This document shows positions 60,089-64,000 of a DNA stretch of 64,000 nt, in pieces. This DNA comes from Strix aluco. Lineage: Eukaryota > Chordata > Aves > Strigiformes > Strigidae. The stretch covers positions 5,609,256 through 5,673,255 of the forward strand of contig NC_133954.1 of the NCBI RefSeq assembly GCF_031877795.1, read 5' to 3'. Made by a program: the position numbers and the translations under genes. Below the pieces are notes generated by a model that saw nothing but the letters and a program-made list of their open reading frames with translations, searched no databases and had not been told where the DNA came from. How positions within the stretch are numbered: the first letter of the stretch is position 1; the number at the start of each line of letters is the position of its first letter.

Positions 60089-60306
60089 CTGCGGACGGAG
60101 AGCGGGGGACAGGGTTACCCTGGGGCCGCTGGACGCTCCCTGTCCCTCCCCAACCGCTATCTCCTTTCTTTGGCCGAGCCATAGCATCAATCCTTCGGAA
60201 ATAACTCAAGCTGGGGCTGAACGCTGCATCCGTATCGAGCGACTTCACCTGCCTACAGATCCAACTGCAGGGAAATTTCCTCTTGTCTCCCAATGGGGCT
60301 CCTTAC
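60089..60306 (-). other. ASIC2: ASIC2 last intron (218 bp)
   Basis: A short intron between the penultimate and last coding exons. It begins GTAAGG after the Val codon and ends CCGTCCGCAG, with a pyrimidine-rich 3' end. It shows no repeats or other features. Confidence 0.93.
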
Positions 60307-60375
60307 CACGTTTTCATCATGGCTCCCTTCCTCTTCCTCCTTTCCAAGTAGGTCTAATAATTTCTCCTTGATCAG
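60307..60375 (-). CDS. ASIC2: ASIC2 penultimate coding exon: proximal cytoplasmic tail
   Basis: A 69-bp exon of exactly 23 codons in phase 0 at both ends. It follows a pyrimidine-rich CTCTTTTGCAG acceptor and precedes a GTAAGG donor. It encodes LIKEKLLDLLGK, an acidic EEEEG stretch, then SHDENV. This is the membrane-proximal part of the intracellular C-terminus, directly after the second transmembrane helix. From memory of the family, the segment is nearly invariant in vertebrate ASIC2, and the four-Glu run followed by GSHDENV distinguishes it from ASIC1. The intron before it is about 3.1 kb and the one after it only 218 bp. No disruptions are seen. Confidence 0.97.
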
Positions 60376-63300
60376 CTGCAAAAGAGGAAGGTGGGTTAAG
60401 GTGGGCAGGAACAGGCAAGACATCTCCCCTGCCTTGCGTGGGCATCCCACGAGGCACAGAGCAGCCTCACCAACACAGCCCCAGGGAATGCACCAGGTTT
60501 GGAGGACACCCGCTGAAGGATATGGAGAAGGAGACAATCTTTCCAAGGAAACCACCCCACGCGTCAAAACTGAATTCTTCACACGGAAAAAAAAACAACC
60601 CCAAACTCAGTATTTTTAAATATATTTGGGGGTTTACTGAAAAATGTCAGCTATGTGAGCACCGTTTCTCTTCACAGCCACATTATTTCCCTGGCAGCCA
60701 CTGCTGCTGAAGAATGTATTTTCAAGGGAAATCCCAGAAAGGTAAAAAAATGAGTGTTTTTCTGAAAAACTTCCACTGGGGGAAAAGAAAAAAATAAGAA
60801 AGCTAAAAATGTGAAAAATTGGTTCAGTTCCTAAGGAAGCAAGGTGGATGCTGGCTGGCATGTGGAGATGTGTGGTGGGGATTTGGGACCCCGATGAACC
60901 CAGGAGCACAACTCTGCCCTGAGGCAGGACCAAGAGGAGGATTGTGCTGAGCAAATGAAGCAAAAAAACCATCTCTAGGGTCAACATTTCATCCGATTTT
61001 GGCTAACCCACTGGAAAAGAACAGTTGTATCTCTTTGCTGGCAAGCTCGAAGAGTTCACAAATGCTTTGGTTGAAAACACAATGAGTTTTAGGTGCACTG
61101 AACCCCACCTTGATGGAACCCTGAGCCGATCAGATCAGCCATGTAGATTGGGCATCATTTAAGACATTTTATTCCTTTTCTCCCTGTCTGGTGTGGGTTA
61201 AATATCTGTCACAGGTGACCATGAAGATGTCCCACATAGGGCATAGTTGGGTGAACCTGCTGGTGCATCCGTGTGCACGGGGAGCCTCTCCAAGAAGACA
61301 GGATGCTCCCTTAAGCCATGTTTGCCCAAAAAGAAGAAGAAAAAAAGATAAAAAAATAACAGCAAGAGGAAACTATTTGCCTAGTTTTATAAGCAGATGT
61401 CAAACAAAGGAGTAAAACGGAGAAGAAAAATCCAAACTTTGTGAGGTTTCTTATTACCTTCTTATGAAAGAACCCCAAGTAAGCCGGGAATAGGCAATTT
61501 TAATGAAATATTGTGTGCATTCAGCCTGAGATATAAACTGAGGCGCAGGTTTTGTTTGCACTCCGAAGCCATTATGAGCTTTATGCTTGTAATTTTCAAT
61601 ATATTTTATTGCAGAGTAATGCCACCAAGTGCTAACAGCTGCCCAGAAGGGACTGTGATGGGGAGCGACTGTCTTAAAACATAAAGTCAGCATCCCAACT
61701 TTAATAACATGAAGAGGCTTTTCAAGATGCCCCAGCGAGCTCAGAGCAGAGAGCGTGGTTGCCTGACATCCCTGTGCACCCACCTGGCTCGGCACACATT
61801 AATGCAACAGCCACGAATGACCCTGACTGCAATATCCATGGGATTCAAAATCCCTGATCCCATCATGAGTCGGGGCTGAGGCAGGGCTACGAGAGTGCTG
61901 GACTATGCAGGTCTAAGATATTGTGTATTTGGGTGCAGGGGGCCCCAAGCCACTGCACTGAAATCACCAGGGAACGAGTCCATGAGCTGATTTAGCAGGA
62001 GGCACCTTCCCAGGGACAAGGGCAAAGGACCTTGGGCTCCGATTTGCCAAATTTGCTGGGAACTTCCTGCCTCTGTAGGTGTTTGCATCCTCCTTGAAAC
62101 TATCCCAAGCCATAAACTCCTTCTTTCATGCTACAGAACAGGACACACGCTTGCGTGTTTGGGTCCTTGGGGTCATCTTGGTGCAAACAGGTTGCTCCTC
62201 GGTGGCTCACATCCGGCTGCAGCCCCTCTCCCTGCCTCAATTCCTCTTTTACAAATAAAAATCACGAGCCTAGTATCCTCAACATGAAGCCTTCTGTGAT
62301 GTATTGAAGGACTGGGAAGGAAAATCAACTGCTGGCAGGGAGCATGCTCCAGAGAGGGTTATTTTGGACCACGGCTCATTTAGGTGAAAAATGGGGTGGA
62401 AAAAGTCCAAATAGCAGGAGGGTGCAGAGAGCTGCTTGAATCTGCCTCTGCGCTTGCAGGGGCAGCAGTGGAGGCTGCTGGCAGGACGATGCCCGCAGGC
62501 AGGCTGTGACAGCAGGGCAACGCCGAGGCCTGCGCTGGCACCACGGCACAGAAAAAGCAAAATCCCCTGGAGAGATGCTGAGCTGTGCTGCTGCGCGGAG
62601 ACATCAGCATTCACTGGGGGAACTTGCTTAGGCAAAAAGAGATTAGAACTATACAAGGGTCGTAACTCTGCTGCTGGAGGGCAGGAGGAGGGAGGGCTGC
62701 CAGGAAGCTACGTCCCCTCCTGATTGCTTATTGCAATAATCCCCATTAAAGAGGGCTTGCACTTTTCTCCGGAGCACCTGCTCTTGGCCACCGCAGAGCC
62801 ATGGCACCATGCTTGAGCTCGTCTCGGTGCTTCCTAGAAAGCTCCTTGCTCCAGGGCTGCTGGCAGAGCTGCAGACAGCAGATAACAGGGACTGGGGTTT
62901 TTCCACCGTACAAGGTCTGGCCTCGCTGCTTCTGCCGCCTGACGGCTGGACTGGGACTCAGGCATTAATTAAAGGTGGTTTTATGAGAAGATAATAACAG
63001 CATGCTGCTGGGAGAAGCCCAAATTGAGGACGGGGACAGGAAGGCGCAGCAGCAGGTCCCAAGCCAGCACCCCAGGCAGTGCGAGCCTCAGGGTGGGCAG
63101 CAGCACAGCTACATGAAGGTGGTGCTTAATTAGCCCAAGGGAGAAGCAAATCTCATTAGCAGAGGCAGGGTGCCAAGCGAACCTGGCTGTGCCATGCCGT
63201 GGCTGCGTGCCAGCCCCCCCTCACAGAGAGCCCCCGCTGACGCAGGGACCTCCGCACCACGCTACACGGCCGTGACTGATTATGTAGCACTACGGTAGAG

Positions 63301-63451
63301 CAGTAAGTATATAACATCATTAATTAAAATCAATAATCCATGTGGGAATAGCGGGCATGGAGGGTCGTGGTCCACGACCACCCCAGCTTGGCATCAAGGC
63401 TGGCAAACCCACACCCTGCCAGAGCAAGAAGGCGAAGGGCGAGGGTCTTAC
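60376..63451 (-). other. ASIC2: ASIC2 intron of about 3.1 kb
   Basis: The intron between the TM2 exon (donor GTAAGA) and the proximal-tail exon (acceptor TTTTGCAG). I see no transposon and no further exon in it. An AT-rich, repeat-free block at about 61440-61650 looks like a conserved non-coding element. The end nearest the TM2 exon (62900-63290) is GC-rich. Confidence 0.9.
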
Positions 63452-63531
63452 CTCATATATATAATCGAAGAGCTCTAGTATAGTGAGGATGCTAGCACCG
63501 ATAAATAGCCCCATCTGGCCTCCAATGTCAC
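63452..63531 (-). CDS. ASIC2: ASIC2 third-from-last coding exon: TM2 and selectivity filter
   Basis: An 80-bp exon. It starts with the last two bases of a split Gly codon after a CTCTCCTAG acceptor and ends on a complete Glu codon before a GTAAGA donor. It encodes [14 protein letters not shown] followed by [13 protein letters not shown], the pore-lining second transmembrane helix of ASIC channels. The Asp after the split Gly corresponds to Asp433 of chicken ASIC1, and the Gly-Ala-Ser triplet corresponds to the 443-445 selectivity filter. The acidic residues near the helix end (ELFD, YE) are also typical of the family. The sequence is intact, with no stops or frameshifts. The open frame continues beyond both splice sites by chance: the extra residues resemble nothing in ASICs, and the splice signals are clear. 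The exon alone would fit several ASIC paralogs; the two exons that follow make it ASIC2. Confidence 0.97.
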
Positions 63532-64000
63532 CTAGGAGAGAGAACAACACGTGCATGGCTTTCATCCCTGGTGTAAACGCTCCTAGAGGCACCCGTGCAA
63601 CCGTGGTGCAGCTGCCCTGGGCGCTGCCACCCCTGAAGAGTGGGGCAATGCAAGGGATGGCCCCCACAAACACCAACAGCTCTAATGCCATGAAAAGCAT
63701 CTCGGGAAGGATGTTGCCGGCCACCAAAGTGTCTTTCCTGCTAATGAGGCCATCAGCTGGAAGCCTAATGAGGAAGCGATACTGCACGCTGGCATCCGAG
63801 GGAGCCATCTGTCAGAGGCAGACAGCAAGCTTCATCCCAGGAATCCCAAAGCCCAATTCCCAAACTGGGTGGGGGGAGGAGAAAGATGCTGGAGAAGAAT
63901 TAGGTAACATCCCCTGGAGCTGAGAAAAAACCCAAACCTGCTGAAGAGAGGAAAGGGAGACGGCCTGCTTTTTCAGGGGAGCATCTCAAGGCTGTCTCTG
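63532..64000 (-). other. ASIC2: ASIC2 intron, partial
   Basis: The 3' end of the intron upstream of the TM2 exon, ending in CTCTCCTAG and running off the window. The reading frame stays open for about 90 codons upstream of the acceptor, but that stretch has no ASIC similarity and is read as chance. The preceding exon, which should encode the end of the extracellular domain, is not present. Confidence 0.85.

Larger units (their letters stand above)
59440..64000 (-). other. ASIC2: ASIC2 gene, 3' part (last three coding exons, introns, 3' UTR)
   Basis: This is the 3' portion of the gene for acid-sensing ion channel 2, a proton-gated, sodium-permeable channel of the ENaC/degenerin family that works as homo- or heterotrimers in neuronal membranes. 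Three exons on the minus strand (63531-63452, 60375-60307, 60088-59987) read in compatible phases through GT-AG introns. Together they give the second transmembrane helix and the whole cytoplasmic C-terminal tail. Upstream exons (first helix, extracellular domain) are not in the window, so the gene continues past base 64000. The tail (EKLLDLLGKEEEEGSHDENV and the terminal LEEIAC) is what separates ASIC2 from ASIC1, ASIC3 and ASIC4. The left limit is set at the first good polyadenylation signal and could lie further left, near 59080. Confidence 0.95.

Noticed and set aside
63320-63808. Single 162-codon open frame containing the ASIC TM2 sequence, as one unspliced gene
   Set aside because: Only residues encoded by 63531-63452 match ASIC. 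Both edges have consensus splice sites and the flanking residues are intronic.
1-64000. Bacterial-type features (operons, CRISPR arrays, insertion sequences, phage) or a defence system
   Set aside because: The sequence is vertebrate nuclear DNA with CR1 and ERV repeats and spliced exons. No such features are present.

Overview
This is a 64-kb piece of a bird nuclear genome. Three things point to a bird: 5'-truncated CR1 LINEs ending in ATTCTGTG repeats, endogenous retroviral LTRs of a class common in birds, and spliced vertebrate genes in AT/GC-mixed non-coding DNA. I saw no bacterial operons, tRNA or rRNA genes, or CRISPR arrays. The species cannot be fixed from the sequence alone.

The only protein-coding gene I can support is the 3' end of ASIC2 (acid-sensing ion channel 2, also ACCN1/BNC1), on the minus strand at the right edge. 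Its last three coding exons are at 63531-63452 (second membrane helix with the Gly-Ala-Ser selectivity filter), 60375-60307 (start of the cytoplasmic tail) and 60088-59987 (end of the tail, with the EEIAC PDZ-binding terminus and the stop codon). Consensus splice sites flank all of them and the reading phases agree. The 3' UTR runs leftward to about 59440 or, with a more distal signal, to about 59080. The rest of ASIC2 lies beyond base 64000.

Everything from 1 to about 59000 is intergenic DNA downstream of ASIC2. It holds four CR1 fragments (a head-to-tail pair at 2466-2952, one at 48590-48828 and one reversed at 44461-44670). It also holds a class II (ERVK-like) LTR with a Lys-type primer-binding site and a decayed interior containing about 13 copies of a 48-bp repeat (35416 to about 37980), and a related solo LTR in the opposite orientation (55318-55899). 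Simple repeats include a 282-bp TGGA array with higher-order structure (23369-23650) and a degenerate minisatellite at 53189-53370. Several AT-rich, repeat-free blocks look like conserved non-coding elements. A CpG-rich cluster at about 5225-5660 and a G-rich, quadruplex-prone tract at about 13168-13352 also stand out.

No previously undescribed multi-gene system is visible. The most useful leads are the ERV internal repeat, the isolated CpG cluster, the array structure of the TGGA repeat and the candidate regulatory blocks around the 3' end of ASIC2.
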